The position numbers and the translations under genes are program-made. DNA of 64,000 nucleotides from an uncultured Clostridia bacterium (lineage in GTDB: Bacteria; Bacillota; Clostridia; Oscillospirales; Acutalibacteraceae): contig CAMMAZ010000002.1 of the NCBI GenBank assembly GCA_946493765.1, positions 52,139 through 116,138 of the forward strand, written 5' to 3'. The notes beneath the pieces are model-generated. The model was not told the origin of the DNA. It ran no database searches and saw only the letters and a program-made list of their open reading frames with translations. Below, in pieces: positions 35,021-43,812 of this stretch (position 1 is its first letter; each line of letters begins with the position of its first letter).

Positions 35021-35995
35021 ATGCTTTGCAAACACTGCAACACCGAAAATGAAGAGGGCAATACCGTTTGTAAATCCTGCGGGCAACCGTTGGAAACGGA
35101 AGATACCGAGGAACTGGAGGATATAGGCGTCAGTCGGGGTCGATTTATCAGCACAGTGATTTTGATCATCATCGGCGCACTGGTGCTCATCTGCGTTGTG
35201 GCATTGGTGTTCTGGTTGGTATTCCGCAATCCGGAAGAGAACACTGCAGTGGTCACAACCACCTCGACAGCGACGACCCAGAATGCACAAACGGATCAGG
35301 CCAACCAGATTTATTGTCCCCAGCTTATCGGAGAAAGTTACAATGAAATTGTCAATGATGTTGGAAATCTGAAAATTGTAGTGGCGGAATATGCTTATAA
35401 TGAAGACTATGACGTCGGAGTGATTTATGCCCAATCGCCGCAGATGGGTGAAACAATTATGAGCGACGGCACGGTCAATGTGTATGTCAGTCTCGGATCA
35501 GCGTATAATACAACGACCGGCGTCGCGCAGGAAAATACCACCGGCGTGGCAGTGATGGCTGATTACAGGGGAATGACGCGCGAAGAGGCGGAACAAGATC
35601 TGATGGACAAAGGCGTGACGGTGCGTGTTTCCGAACTGGTGACGGATGAGGTGGCGCCGGGATGCATTGTGAGAAGCTATCCGGCTGCTGGAAAAGAAAT
35701 AGGACCCGGCGATCTGGTTATTTTATATATGCGTCCGAGCGAGGAAAAGGTGACGGTGCCGGAACTGACAGGATTGCAGCTAGTCGATGCAATTGCCGCG
35801 ATCAACAATGCAGGACTCAAAGTCGGTAATCCAGAGGTTATCCGCAAAAGCGGCTATTCGCCGGGTGTTGTTGTCGCACAGCGTATTGCTGCTGGAACGC
35901 AGGTGGATGTGGGCACAGAAATTATTTTGCAGATCAATGCTTATGATATGACCACAACAGCGCCGCCGCAAAACTCAACGCAACCAACTGAATAG
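35021..35995 (+). CDS. Zinc-ribbon membrane protein with PASTA repeats
   Basis: 324 residues: zinc ribbon (MLCKHCNTENEEGNTVCKSCG), one membrane helix (ISTVILIIIGALVLICVVAL) and an outer part with a Thr-rich linker and three PASTA-type repeats (YCPQLIGESYNEIVND, MADYRGMTREEAEQDL, VPELTGLQLVDAIAAI). PASTA domains bind peptidoglycan fragments and usually belong to Ser/Thr kinases or PBPs; here no kinase domain exists, and a zinc ribbon is on the cytoplasmic side. It may pass wall signals inward. Gap to the previous gene is 15 bases, so the two are cotranscribed. Confidence 0.85.
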   Translation: MLCKHCNTENEEGNTVCKSCGQPLETEDTEELEDIGVSRGRFISTVILIIIGALVLICVVALVFWLVFRNPEENTAVVTTTSTATTQNAQTDQANQIYCPQLIGESYNEIVNDVGNLKIVVAEYAYNEDYDVGVIYAQSPQMGETIMSDGTVNVYVSLGSAYNTTTGVAQENTTGVAVMADYRGMTREEAEQDLMDKGVTVRVSELVTDEVAPGCIVRSYPAAGKEIGPGDLVILYMRPSEEKVTVPELTGLQLVDAIAAINNAGLKVGNPEVIRKSGYSPGVVVAQRIAAGTQVDVGTEIILQINAYDMTTTAPPQNSTQPTE

Positions 35996-36006
35996 ATCAA
36001 AAAATG

Positions 36007-36051
36007 AAAATCTGTCTGTGGACAAGAAATTGTTCCAGACAGATTTTTTTG
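36007..36051 (+). terminator. Terminator after the PASTA protein
   Basis: AATCTGTCTG / CAGACAGATT with a run of seven T after the stem. Confidence 0.88.
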
Positions 36052-36203
36052 TTTTTGAAAGATTTTGATGAATGCCAGCAAGAAAATTGATAATTTTAGA
36101 CAATAAATGCATATTTTAATTGTATTTGGGTATGCTATTGGCAGATTTTTGCGCTAAAATGATTAAAAATGAAAAAATATTTTGAAAAAATGAAAGAAAA
36201 TGA

Positions 36204-36232
36204 TTGACATTGATTGAAAATGATGGTATACT
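36204..36232 (+). promoter_or_regulatory. Promoter of the fructose PTS operon with repeat motifs
   Basis: TTGACA (36204-36209), 17-base spacer, TATACT (36227-36232). The direct repeats GAAAATGATTG and GAAAATGATGG, the second inside the spacer, are candidate FruR (DeoR-type) sites. Confidence 0.75.
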
Positions 36233-36255
36233 ACAGACAACAGGAGGGGGGACGC

Positions 36256-37014
36256 ATGTTATTAGAAGAACGTTTTTCAAGAATTCTGCACTTATTAAAA
36301 CAAAAGGGAACGGTAAGCGTGACCGAATTGTCCTCCCTTTTGCATACAAGTGAATCAACGATTCGCCGTGATATTGCGGCACTCAGCCGGCAGGGAAAGC
36401 TCAAAAAGGTTTATGGCGGCGCAAAGGCCGTCGATAGCACAATCTTAACCAGTGAATTTGATGTGCAGACCAAGTCGGCCATGAACGTGGAGGAAAAAAC
36501 AAAAATCGCACAGTATGCTGCGACAACCATCCAAAACGACGATTTTGTTTATATCGACGCGGGAACGACGACGCTGTTAATGCTCGATTATATCGATGCA
36601 CCAAACGCCGTTTTTGTCACCAACGGTATCCCGCACGCGAAAAAATTGATCCAAAAAGGCTATCAGGCTTATGTGACCGGCGGACAGATCAAATTAGCGA
36701 CTGAGGCGATCGTCGGCGCGGAAAGCGTGCAGAGTATTCAGAAATACAATTTCACAAAATGTTTTATGGGGACAAACGGTATCGATATCAAACGGGGGTT
36801 TACAACGCCGAATATCGACGAGGCGCTGATTAAAGGCGAAGCAGTCCGCCGCTCCTATATGGCTTATGTTTTGGCGGATCACACCAAATTCAGACAAGTG
36901 TCCTCCGTGACCTTTGCGTCGCTCTCCGATGCCTGCATTATTACCGATCAGCTGAATTTTAAAGAATTTGAGGAATATACTGTTATTAAAGCGGTCAATA
37001 CTGATCATCAGTAA
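36256..37014 (+). CDS. fruR: DeoR family regulator of the fructose operon
   Basis: 252 residues. The N-terminal DeoR helix-turn-helix (RFSRILHLLKQKGTVSVTEL, TSESTIRRDIAALSRQGKL) is followed by the sugar-phosphate sensor domain (DFVYIDAGTTTLLMLDY, GGQIKLATEAIVG). The family is released by fructose 1-phosphate when located in fru operons. ATG 36256 follows GGAGGGGG. It is the first gene of the operon and 18 bases before fruK, which supports self-regulation. Confidence 0.92.
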   Translation: MLLEERFSRILHLLKQKGTVSVTELSSLLHTSESTIRRDIAALSRQGKLKKVYGGAKAVDSTILTSEFDVQTKSAMNVEEKTKIAQYAATTIQNDDFVYIDAGTTTLLMLDYIDAPNAVFVTNGIPHAKKLIQKGYQAYVTGGQIKLATEAIVGAESVQSIQKYNFTKCFMGTNGIDIKRGFTTPNIDEALIKGEAVRRSYMAYVLADHTKFRQVSSVTFASLSDACIITDQLNFKEFEEYTVIKAVNTDHQ

Positions 37015-37032
37015 GAAAGGATGATGGAAACG

Positions 37033-37923
37033 ATGGTTTATACAGTAACATTCAATCCGGCGATCGATTATGTGGTACGTTTGCAGGATTTTCAGCCCGG
37101 AATCACCAACCGTTCGGATTCGGAAGAAGTTTATTTCGGCGGAAAAGGGATCAATGTATCGACAATACTGCATGAACTGGGCATTGAAACGACTGCGCTC
37201 GGATTTATCGCCGGCTTTACCGGCGATGCCATCGAAAGCGGGCTCAAACAAAGCGGTATGCAAACGGATTTTATCCGTTTATCGAATGGACTGACGCGTA
37301 TCAATGTGAAAATCAAGACAAAAAGAGAAACCGAGATCAATGCGCAGGGCCCGAAAATCAGTGCGGGGGATATCGATAAGCTGTTCCAAAAGCTGGAGCG
37401 TTTGCAAAGCGGCGATACCCTTGTGCTGGCAGGCAGTGTTCCGAATTCCCTGCCCGGCGATATTTATGAAACCATTTTGCAGCGGCTGCAGGGAAAAGGA
37501 ATCCGTTTTGTGGTGGATGCGACAAAGGATTTGCTGGTCAATGTTTTGAAATACAAACCGTTTTTGATCAAACCGAATATCCATGAATTGTCGGAAATTT
37601 TCGGACAGCCGCTGACGACGCAGCAGGAAATTGAAAAAGCGGCGAAAGATTTACAGGAAAAAGGCGCGGTGAACGTGTTGGTATCGCTCGGAAAAGACGG
37701 TGCGCTGTTGGTGGATGAATTTTCAAATGTGCACCAAATGGAGGCACTGGGCGGTAAGCCGGTCAACACCGTCGGTGCGGGGGATTCCATGGTTGCCGGG
37801 TTTATTGCGGGAGCTGAAAAAGGCTATGATTATGCGTTGAAGCTCGGCAGCGCCGCGGGCGGCGCCACGGCCTGTTCACCGGGACTGGCAAAGAAAGATC
37901 AAATTTTGGCATTATTAAATTAA
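37033..37923 (+). CDS. fruK: 1-phosphofructokinase
   Basis: About 297 residues of the PfkB fold. It phosphorylates fructose 1-phosphate to fructose 1,6-bisphosphate. Motifs: YTVTFNPAIDYVVRL at the start, FGGKGINVSTILHELG and the catalytic NTVGAGDSMVAGF. ATGs at 37021, 37024 and 37033 are in frame; 37033 fits the family start MVYTVTFNPAID, while the ribosome site AAAGG ends at 37020, so the exact start is unsure. Confidence 0.94.
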   Translation: MVYTVTFNPAIDYVVRLQDFQPGITNRSDSEEVYFGGKGINVSTILHELGIETTALGFIAGFTGDAIESGLKQSGMQTDFIRLSNGLTRINVKIKTKRETEINAQGPKISAGDIDKLFQKLERLQSGDTLVLAGSVPNSLPGDIYETILQRLQGKGIRFVVDATKDLLVNVLKYKPFLIKPNIHELSEIFGQPLTTQQEIEKAAKDLQEKGAVNVLVSLGKDGALLVDEFSNVHQMEALGGKPVNTVGAGDSMVAGFIAGAEKGYDYALKLGSAAGGATACSPGLAKKDQILALLN

Positions 37924-37969
37924 AATATAAAAAAGATGCGAGGGCTTTTAAGACGGGGATCCAAACGGC

Positions 37970-38000
37970 AGGCAGACGAAAGCGCGCGGAGCGTTTGCCG
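37970..38000 (+). other. Hairpin in the fruK-fruA gap
   Basis: The 121-base gap contains GGCAGACG and CGTTTGCC, which can form an 8-bp stem with one G-U pair and a 13-base loop. No T run follows, so it is not a terminator; it could be a processing or stability site in the operon mRNA. Confidence 0.4.
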
Positions 38001-38044
38001 CATGATAAGAAGGTCCTGCATCCGAAAGAAAGGAATGGGAGATA

Positions 38045-39967
38045 ATGCGAATTGTGGATTTACTCAAAAAGGAGGCAATTGTCTTATCTGCAAAGGTAGA
38101 GGATAAGCAATCGGCGATCGACATGCTGATCGGTCTGCATGAAAAAGCCGGGAACATCAAAGACGCGGCGGTTTATCGCGCGGCGATCCTGGAACGGGAG
38201 AAAAGCGGTTCCACGGCGGTCGGCGACGGCATTGCAATTCCTCATGCGAAAAGCGAAGCGGTGGAAAAACCGGGACTTGCTGCAATCACAGTGCCAGACG
38301 GCGTGGATTACAACGCGGTGGACGGCAATCCCTCCAACATTTTGTTTATGATCGCAGCGCCCAACGACGGGGACGTGCATCTGGAGGTTTTATCCCGTTT
38401 AATGACGCTGTTGATGGACGAAGAGCTGCGCAAGATGCTGCTGGCGGCTAAAACACCGGAAGAATTTTTGCAGGCGATCGACCAAAAAGAATCGGAACGG
38501 TTTGACAGTGAAAAACCGGCTGTCAAACAGCCGGAGGGTTATCGGGTTTTAGCGGTCACCTCCTGTCCGACCGGTATTGCACATACTTATATGGCAGCCG
38601 AGGCGCTGGAAAAAGCAGGGCAAAAGCTCGGGATCCCGCTGAAAGCGGAAACAAACGGTTCCGGCGGTGCGAAAAACGTGCTGACGAAAGCGGAGATCGC
38701 AGCGGCGGACGGTATTATCATTGCGGCGGACAGCGGTGTGGAAATGGCGCGGTTTGACGGCAAAAAAGTTCTGAAAGTCCGCGTGGCCGACGGCATTCAC
38801 AAGCCGGAGGAACTGATTGAAAAAATCCAAAGCGGCAATGTGCCGGTCTATCACCATGAAGGCGGCGCTGAGGTTTCAGATGATAATGAGGGAAAAGAAA
38901 GTTTTGGTCGCCAGATCTACAGGCATTTGATGAACGGTGTGTCGCATATGCTGCCGTTTGTGATCGGCGGCGGTATCATGATCGCGTTGGCGTTTTTGAT
39001 CGATACCATTGCCGGTGCGCCGACTGACAGTACGTTTGGTACCTATACCCCAGCGGCAAACTTTTTCAAGTCAATTGGTAACGTGGCATTCGGCTTTATG
39101 CTGCCGGTGCTGGCGGGCTTTATTGCGATGAGCATTGCGGACCGGCCGGGTCTGGCCGTCGGCTTTGTCGGCGGTTCGATCGCAACACTTGGGTGCACTT
39201 TTGCTGCACCTGCCGGTGATTCAACAGCAATATCCGGATTTATCGGCGCTTTGATCGCAGGTTTTGTCGGCGGTTATATCGTTGTGCTGCTGCGCAAGCT
39301 TTCTTCCTATCTGCCAAAGAGCATGGAAGGCATCAAGCCGGTGCTGATTTATCCGCTGTTCGGCATCATTCTGATGGGCGCATTTATGTGCGCGATCAAT
39401 CCGGCGGTCGGCTGGCTGAATACCGCGATTTCCAATGGATTGAATTCCATGGGTTCGACCAGCAAGGTATTGCTCGGTGCAGTGCTCGGCGGCATGATGG
39501 CGATCGACATGGGCGGTCCGTTCAACAAAGCGGCCTATGTGTTCGGGTCAGTGGGGCTTTCCGCAGCCACAACCGGCAGTTATGAGGTCATGGCGGCGGT
39601 CATGATCGGCGGCATGGTGCCTCCCATTGCTATTGCACTGGCAACCACTTTCTTTAAACGCAAATTCACCGCCGATGAAAGAAAATCCGGTGTTGTCAAT
39701 TATATCATGGGACTTTGCTTTATCACAGAAGGTGCGATTCCCTTTGCGGCGGCCGATCCGCTGCGTGTGCTGCCTTCCTGCATTGTCGGTTCGGCGGTCG
39801 CAGGCGGTTTGTCCATGGCGTTCGGCTGCACGTTGCAGGCGCCGCACGGCGGTGTGTTTGTCTTCCCGGTGGTGGGCAATGTGTTGTGGTATATCGTGGC
39901 GCTGGTCGTCGGTTCACTGGTCGGCATGTTATTGCTCGGTCTTTTGAAAAAAACAGTTAAGGAATAA
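38045..39967 (+). CDS. fruA: Fructose PTS permease, EIIABC
   Basis: 640 residues in the order A-B-C. EIIA has its phospho-His67 in GIAIPHAKSEA; EIIB its phospho-Cys174 in VTSCPTGIAHTYMAAEA; EIIC spans about 300-640 with the fructose family motifs GGGIMIALAFLID and FGCTLQAPHGGVFVF. It imports fructose as fructose 1-phosphate. It lies between fruK and ptsH. GGGAG precedes the ATG. Confidence 0.96.
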   Translation: MRIVDLLKKEAIVLSAKVEDKQSAIDMLIGLHEKAGNIKDAAVYRAAILEREKSGSTAVGDGIAIPHAKSEAVEKPGLAAITVPDGVDYNAVDGNPSNILFMIAAPNDGDVHLEVLSRLMTLLMDEELRKMLLAAKTPEEFLQAIDQKESERFDSEKPAVKQPEGYRVLAVTSCPTGIAHTYMAAEALEKAGQKLGIPLKAETNGSGGAKNVLTKAEIAAADGIIIAADSGVEMARFDGKKVLKVRVADGIHKPEELIEKIQSGNVPVYHHEGGAEVSDDNEGKESFGRQIYRHLMNGVSHMLPFVIGGGIMIALAFLIDTIAGAPTDSTFGTYTPAANFFKSIGNVAFGFMLPVLAGFIAMSIADRPGLAVGFVGGSIATLGCTFAAPAGDSTAISGFIGALIAGFVGGYIVVLLRKLSSYLPKSMEGIKPVLIYPLFGIILMGAFMCAINPAVGWLNTAISNGLNSMGSTSKVLLGAVLGGMMAIDMGGPFNKAAYVFGSVGLSAATTGSYEVMAAVMIGGMVPPIAIALATTFFKRKFTADERKSGVVNYIMGLCFITEGAIPFAAADPLRVLPSCIVGSAVAGGLSMAFGCTLQAPHGGVFVFPVVGNVLWYIVALVVGSLVGMLLLGLLKKTVKE

Positions 39968-39984
39968 CGGGAGGAAGAAAGAAT

Positions 39985-40248
39985 ATGGTTTCAAAGCAGG
40001 TCACAGTTGTCAACGCACAGGGATTTCACATGCGCCCGGCAGGCGTGTTCGCAGGAGAAATGGGCAAGTTCCCGTGTGATATCAATATCATTTTCAACGG
40101 GAAATCGGTGAATGCCAAAAGCCTGATGAATATCATTGCCGCCTGCATCAAGTGCGGATCGGAAATCGAGATCGTCTGCGACGGCGAACAGGAAGAAGAA
40201 GCGCTTGCCAAAGCTGTTGAAATGGTTGAATCGGGGCTTGGCGAATAA
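39985..40248 (+). CDS. ptsH: Phosphocarrier protein HPr
   Basis: 87 residues. The phospho-His15 is in GFHMRPAG and Ser46, the target of HPr kinase, in NAKSLMNI. It passes phosphate from enzyme I to EIIA. Location inside a fructose operon, rather than in a ptsHI operon of its own, raises the chance that it is a fructose-specific paralogue, but the conserved Ser46 suggests it can also take part in catabolite repression. Confidence 0.95.
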   Translation: MVSKQVTVVNAQGFHMRPAGVFAGEMGKFPCDINIIFNGKSVNAKSLMNIIAACIKCGSEIEIVCDGEQEEEALAKAVEMVESGLGE

Positions 40249-40281
40249 TAAATGAAGGACAAATAGATCGGGGTGAGTCAT

Positions 40282-41982
40282 ATGTTAAAAGGGATCGGCG
40301 CATCGCGCGGCGCAGCTGTTGGAACAGCACTGGTGATCAAAGAACGACCGGCGGATGTGCAGGAAAAAAGGACGGATCCGATCGATCCGAAGACTGAACT
40401 TGCCGGTTTTGAAAACGCGGTGCAGACATTTTGCGCCAAAACCGAGAAAATGGCGCAAAAGCTGGATGAAACCGGCGCCAGCGGGGAAATTCTGCGCGGA
40501 CATATTTTGATGCTCAAAGATCCGTTTATGCTTTCCCAGATCACGGAACAGATCCAAAACAAAATCAGTGCGGTCGATGCGGTGACAGCCACCTGCAATA
40601 TGTTTGCGGAAATTTTTGCGGCGGCGGATGACGAACTGACCCGCCAGCGCGCCGCCGATGTGCAGGATATCAAAACGCGGTTGATCCATATTCTAAACGG
40701 TGAAGAAGAAACGGATTTATCCGACCTGCCGGAAAATACGGTGTTGGTGGTCGGGGAACTGACCCCCTCGATGACCGCCGGAATGGACAGCGCGCATGTT
40801 TGCGCGATCGTGACCGAAAAAGGCGGAAAGACCTCCCACTGCGCGATTTTGGCGCGTGCGATGCGGATCCCCGCGGTGCTCAGCGCCGCGGGCGTCACAG
40901 AATCGATTCAAACCGGCGATTTGGTTGCGGTCAACGGCGGCACGGGTGAGGTGCAGATTGCGCCCGATGCGCAAACGGTGGCGGCATTTGAAAAGTTAAA
41001 AGCAGAATTCGCCGAAAAAGAAGCGGTTTTGCAGCAATTCAAAGGAAAGCCCACTGTGACCGCCGACGGAAAGGTCAAAGAACTTTTTGCCAATATCGGC
41101 AGCGACCGTGATGTGCAGGAAGCGATGGAAAACGATGCGGAAGGCATCGGATTGTTCCGAACGGAATTTCTGTTCATGGACAGAAACGCGCTGCCAACAG
41201 AAGAGGAACAGTTTTCCGCATACCGCGCAGCCGTGACGGGGCTCAAAGGCAAACCGTTGATTATCCGCACGCTGGATATCGGCGGAGACAAGGAGATCCC
41301 TTATTTAGGACTCAAAAAAGAGGAAAATCCGTTTTTGGGATTCCGGGCGGTTCGGTATTGCCTGCAAAATACCGATGTTTTCAAAACACAGCTGCGGGCA
41401 ATCCTGCGTGCGTCTGCGTTCGGCGATATCCGCATCATGCTTCCGCTGGTGACCTGTGTGGAAGAAGTGGAAAACGCCAAAGCGCTGCTGCATGCGGTGC
41501 AGGAGGAGCTGATCGCAGAGAAGATCGAATTTAACAAAGAAATTCCGATCGGTGTGATGATCGAAACGCCGGCGGCCTGTCTGATCGCCGATCTGCTTAG
41601 CCGGCAGGTGGACTTTTTCAGCATCGGCACCAATGATTTAACGCAGTATATCATGGCGGCGGACAGAGGAAACGCGGATGTTGAATATTTATATTCCGTT
41701 TATCAGCCGGCTGTTCTGCGGGGCATTCAACACATTATTGCCTGCGCGAAGGAAGCGGGTATTCCGGCCGGTATGTGCGGGGAAGCGGCTGCTGATCCAT
41801 ATTTGATCCCGCTGCTGGTCGCGTTCGGTCTGGATGAGTTCAGCGTCAGCTCCAATGCGGTTTTGGAGGTGCGGGAACAGATTTCCAGATGGACGGTGGA
41901 TGCGGCGCATGAAATCGCCGACAAGGCCTTGGCGCTGCAAACCGAACAGCAAGTGCGGGAGTATTTAAAAACCGTTGTTTAA
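40282..41982 (+). CDS. ptsI: PTS enzyme I
   Basis: 566 residues. It takes phosphate from PEP to HPr. The phospho-His186 is in GGKTSHCAILARAMRIPAVL; the PEP-binding barrel has GIGLFRTEFLFMDR, IRTLDIGGDKEIPY, FSIGTNDLTQYIMAADR and the Cys in IPAGMCGEAAAD. ATG 40282 follows a CGGGGTGAG site; a GTG at 40273 is possible but overlaps it. It ends the fru operon. Confidence 0.95.
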   Translation: MLKGIGASRGAAVGTALVIKERPADVQEKRTDPIDPKTELAGFENAVQTFCAKTEKMAQKLDETGASGEILRGHILMLKDPFMLSQITEQIQNKISAVDAVTATCNMFAEIFAAADDELTRQRAADVQDIKTRLIHILNGEEETDLSDLPENTVLVVGELTPSMTAGMDSAHVCAIVTEKGGKTSHCAILARAMRIPAVLSAAGVTESIQTGDLVAVNGGTGEVQIAPDAQTVAAFEKLKAEFAEKEAVLQQFKGKPTVTADGKVKELFANIGSDRDVQEAMENDAEGIGLFRTEFLFMDRNALPTEEEQFSAYRAAVTGLKGKPLIIRTLDIGGDKEIPYLGLKKEENPFLGFRAVRYCLQNTDVFKTQLRAILRASAFGDIRIMLPLVTCVEEVENAKALLHAVQEELIAEKIEFNKEIPIGVMIETPAACLIADLLSRQVDFFSIGTNDLTQYIMAADRGNADVEYLYSVYQPAVLRGIQHIIACAKEAGIPAGMCGEAAADPYLIPLLVAFGLDEFSVSSNAVLEVREQISRWTVDAAHEIADKALALQTEQQVREYLKTVV

Positions 41983-41987
41983 AAACA

Positions 41988-42019
41988 CTGCCGCCCGTGA
42001 AAAACGGGCGGCAATTTTT
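41988..42019 (+). terminator. Terminator of the fru-pts operon
   Basis: CTGCCGCCCGT / ACGGGCGGCA with a GAAAA loop, followed by five T. Confidence 0.9.
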
Positions 42020-42040
42020 CGCATTTTGATTGACAAATGA

Positions 42041-42069
42041 TTGACAAATCACATGGTTAGTGGTATCGT
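42041..42069 (+). promoter_or_regulatory. Promoter of the SufC/SufB-like pair
   Basis: TTGACA (42041-42046), 17-base spacer, TATCGT (42064-42069). Another TTGACA lies at 42030-42035. Confidence 0.6.
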
Positions 42070-42105
42070 TAACATACGGAATTTTAAAATGAAAGTGAGA
42101 ATAGA

Positions 42106-42831
42106 ATGTTAACATTAGAGCATATATCCTGGAGTGCGCCGGGCGGCGATGCAATTATTAAAGACGTCAGCGCAAAGATTGACGACGGGAAACTGGTCGT
42201 TGTGACCGGTCCGAACGGCGGCGGCAAAACGACGCTTGCCAAAATCATTGCAGGAATCGAAACGCCGGATACCGGAAAAATCTATTTTGACGGAAAAGAC
42301 ATTACCGATCTGGATGTGACACAGCGTGCAAAACTGGGTATCAGTTTTGCGTTTCAGCAGCCGGTTCGTTTCAAAGGCATTACGGTGCGGGACCTTTTGG
42401 AGCTGGCGGCGGGAAAAGCTTTTTCCGAGGAGGAGCTTTGTGATATTCTCGGCAAGGTTGGTCTTTGCACTTATGATTATATGGACAGGGAAATCAACGC
42501 GGCGCTGTCCGGCGGTGAGATCAAACGCATTGAGATCGCGTCTGTTTTGGCGCGAAATACGAAGTTATCTATTTTTGATGAGCCGGAGGCGGGCATCGAT
42601 TTATGGAGTTTTAATGAACTGATCGGCGTGTTTGAGGATATGCGCAGCAAACGGCACGGCACGCAGATGATTATTTCCCATCAGGAACGGATTTTGCAGA
42701 TCGCAGATGAAATTCTGGTGATTGCGGATGGCAAGGTGCGTACGCAGGGCGACGCCAAGACGGTTTTACCGACGCTGTTACAAGGAGAAAAGGTGACAGA
42801 TTGTCCGGTTGGGAGGGCAAACAGAGCATGA
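42106..42831 (+). CDS. sufC: SufC-like Fe-S assembly ATPase
   Basis: 241 residues of an ABC ATPase: Walker A GPNGGGKTT, Q-loop FAFQQPVRFKG, signature LSGGEIKRIEI, Walker B LSIFDEPEAGIDL. The EPEAGID segment and short length are typical of SufC. It energises assembly of iron-sulphur clusters on the SufB-type scaffold encoded by the next gene, with which it shares an ATGA overlap. No sufS, sufU or sufD is adjacent, so this is the minimal SufBC (SMS-type) arrangement. Confidence 0.9.
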   Translation: MLTLEHISWSAPGGDAIIKDVSAKIDDGKLVVVTGPNGGGKTTLAKIIAGIETPDTGKIYFDGKDITDLDVTQRAKLGISFAFQQPVRFKGITVRDLLELAAGKAFSEEELCDILGKVGLCTYDYMDREINAALSGGEIKRIEIASVLARNTKLSIFDEPEAGIDLWSFNELIGVFEDMRSKRHGTQMIISHQERILQIADEILVIADGKVRTQGDAKTVLPTLLQGEKVTDCPVGRANRA

Positions 42832-43745
42832 AAAGCATTACCGAAAAATTGCTAGAAATGATTGCGGATTATACCGGCGCTTTTAAAGGCGCTTATAATA
42901 TACGGGAGGATGCCGCCTGTGCGGGACGGCAGTCTTCCGAACACATTCACATCACCTCTAAGGAGGATATGCCGGGACTGGATATCCATGTCGATCCCGG
43001 TACCAAGGGAGAGACGGTGTTTATTCCCGCCTGTGTGACGCATGGGGATGTCGACGATCTGGTTTACAATGATTTTTTCATTGGAAAGGACGCGGATATC
43101 ACAGTGGTCGCCGGGTGCGGCGTGAATACCGACGATGAGGGAGAAGCACGGCACAACGGTATTCACCGGTTTTTCCTGGAGGAAAACGCACAGGTGCTTT
43201 ATAAAGAAAAGCATATCGGCACCGGAAAGGGAAATGGTGTGAAAACCATCAATCCGGTCACAGACGCGACCCTTAAAAGCGGCGCGGTGCTGACGATGGA
43301 TACCACCCAGATCAGCGGCGTGGATAAAACGCTGCGCAAAACCAATGCAGTGCTGGCGGATCATGCGAAGCTCGTGATCCGGGAACGGTTGTTAACCGAC
43401 GGCGACGAGGAAGCAAAAACCGAATTTGAGGTGGTGCTGGACGGAGAGGATTCCGGCGCGGACATTGTGTCGCGGTCGGTGGCAAAGGGCAATTCCGTGC
43501 AGGATTATGTTTCCTGCATTGTCGGTAAAAACAGATGCACCGGACATTCGGAATGCGATGCAATTTTGGCCGAAAACGGAAAAGTGAATGCGGCGCCTAA
43601 ATTGTCGGCATTTCATACCGACGCGCAGCTGATTCATGAGGCGGCGATCGGAAAGATCGCCGGCGAACAGATCATGAAACTGAAAACGCTGGGGCTGACG
43701 GAAGAAGAAGCGGAAAAGAAAATTATCGAAGGATTCTTAAAATAA
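42828..43745 (+). CDS. SufB/SufD-like Fe-S scaffold protein, short form
   Basis: 305 residues, much shorter than SufB (about 470) and SufD (about 420). The beta-helix core and the C-terminal region with FHTDAQLIHEAAIGKIAGEQ and the last SufC-binding helices (LKTLGLTEEEAEKKIIEGFL) are present, while most of the long N-terminal domain is absent. It fits the SmsB protein of the minimal SUF system known from archaea and anaerobes. ATG 42828 overlaps the sufC stop and has GGGAGG upstream. Confidence 0.88.
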   Translation: MKSITEKLLEMIADYTGAFKGAYNIREDAACAGRQSSEHIHITSKEDMPGLDIHVDPGTKGETVFIPACVTHGDVDDLVYNDFFIGKDADITVVAGCGVNTDDEGEARHNGIHRFFLEENAQVLYKEKHIGTGKGNGVKTINPVTDATLKSGAVLTMDTTQISGVDKTLRKTNAVLADHAKLVIRERLLTDGDEEAKTEFEVVLDGEDSGADIVSRSVAKGNSVQDYVSCIVGKNRCTGHSECDAILAENGKVNAAPKLSAFHTDAQLIHEAAIGKIAGEQIMKLKTLGLTEEEAEKKIIEGFLK

Positions 43746-43761
43746 GCGAGCAGCTTTAAAA

Positions 43762-43799
43762 TAAAAACGCTTTGCAGAGAAAACTGCAAAGCGTTTTTG
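43762..43799. terminator. Bidirectional terminator between the suf pair and lemA
   Basis: AAAAACGCTTTGCAG / CTGCAAAGCGTTTTT with a six-base loop; usable by both convergent transcripts. Confidence 0.9.
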
Positions 43800-43812
43800 C
43801 GTTACATAAAGA

